Origin: an uncultured Prevotellaceae bacterium
Lineage (GTDB): Bacteria; Bacteroidota; Bacteroidia; Bacteroidales; Bacteroidaceae
DNA: 5,277 nt
NCBI GenBank assembly: GCA_947176655.1
Contig: CAMWRK010000163.1
Coordinates: forward strand, 1 to 5,277
Direction: 5' to 3'
In this document: positions 5,224 through 5,277 of the stretch, piece by piece
Layout of the letters: each line of letters opens with the position of its first letter
How positions within the stretch are numbered: position 1 is the first letter of the stretch
The notes under the pieces: generated by a model
What the model was told of the DNA's origin: nothing
The model's database searches: none
Seen by the model: only the letters and a program-made list of their open reading frames with translations
Position numbers and translations under genes: made by a program

Positions 5224-5277
<54 letters not shown>

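Overview
The window looks like the end of a contig from a bacterium of the phylum Bacteroidota, most likely order Bacteroidales. The basis is two clean matches to the Bacteroides-type promoter (TTTG, 20 nt, TAnnTTTG), mostly absent Shine-Dalgarno sequences, an AraC domain of the kind common in this phylum, and the Bacteroidales look of the redox proteins. Genus is not resolved. The left edge cuts a gene, and the right edge is a run of 52 G that is almost certainly artefact.

Left part (1-1143), redox and peroxide defence. The 3' part of a glutaredoxin-like gene runs rightward. Facing it is a leftward rubrerythrin gene followed 20 nt later by a 53-residue rubredoxin gene. These form a plausible operon with a strong promoter at 1229-1260 and a strong hairpin terminator at 341-385. 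Rubredoxin can pass electrons to rubrerythrin, which reduces hydrogen peroxide, as is usual in anaerobes.

Middle (1144-2425). A 204-bp divergent intergenic region holds the rubrerythrin promoter and a probable promoter for a rightward lrgA-lrgB pair. The two genes overlap by 11 nt. They encode a two-part membrane system once described as holin/antiholin and now linked in several bacteria to pyruvate or small-acid transport.

Right part (2435-5225), all leftward: a NUDIX hydrolase of ADP-ribose pyrophosphatase type, a fusion of a ThiD-like vitamin-kinase domain with a C-terminal AraC DNA-binding domain, and pdxS, the synthase subunit of pyridoxal 5'-phosphate synthase. No pdxT lies beside pdxS. 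The kinase domain of the fusion keeps the fold and part of the pyrimidine pocket but has lost the GTGC anion-hole/catalytic motif. It is therefore best read as a ligand-sensing regulator, and its position upstream suggests it controls pdxS. pdxS has its own well-formed promoter, with TTTGCC repeats in and upstream of it that could be operator sites. This sensor-regulator/pdxS pair is the most interesting item in the window.
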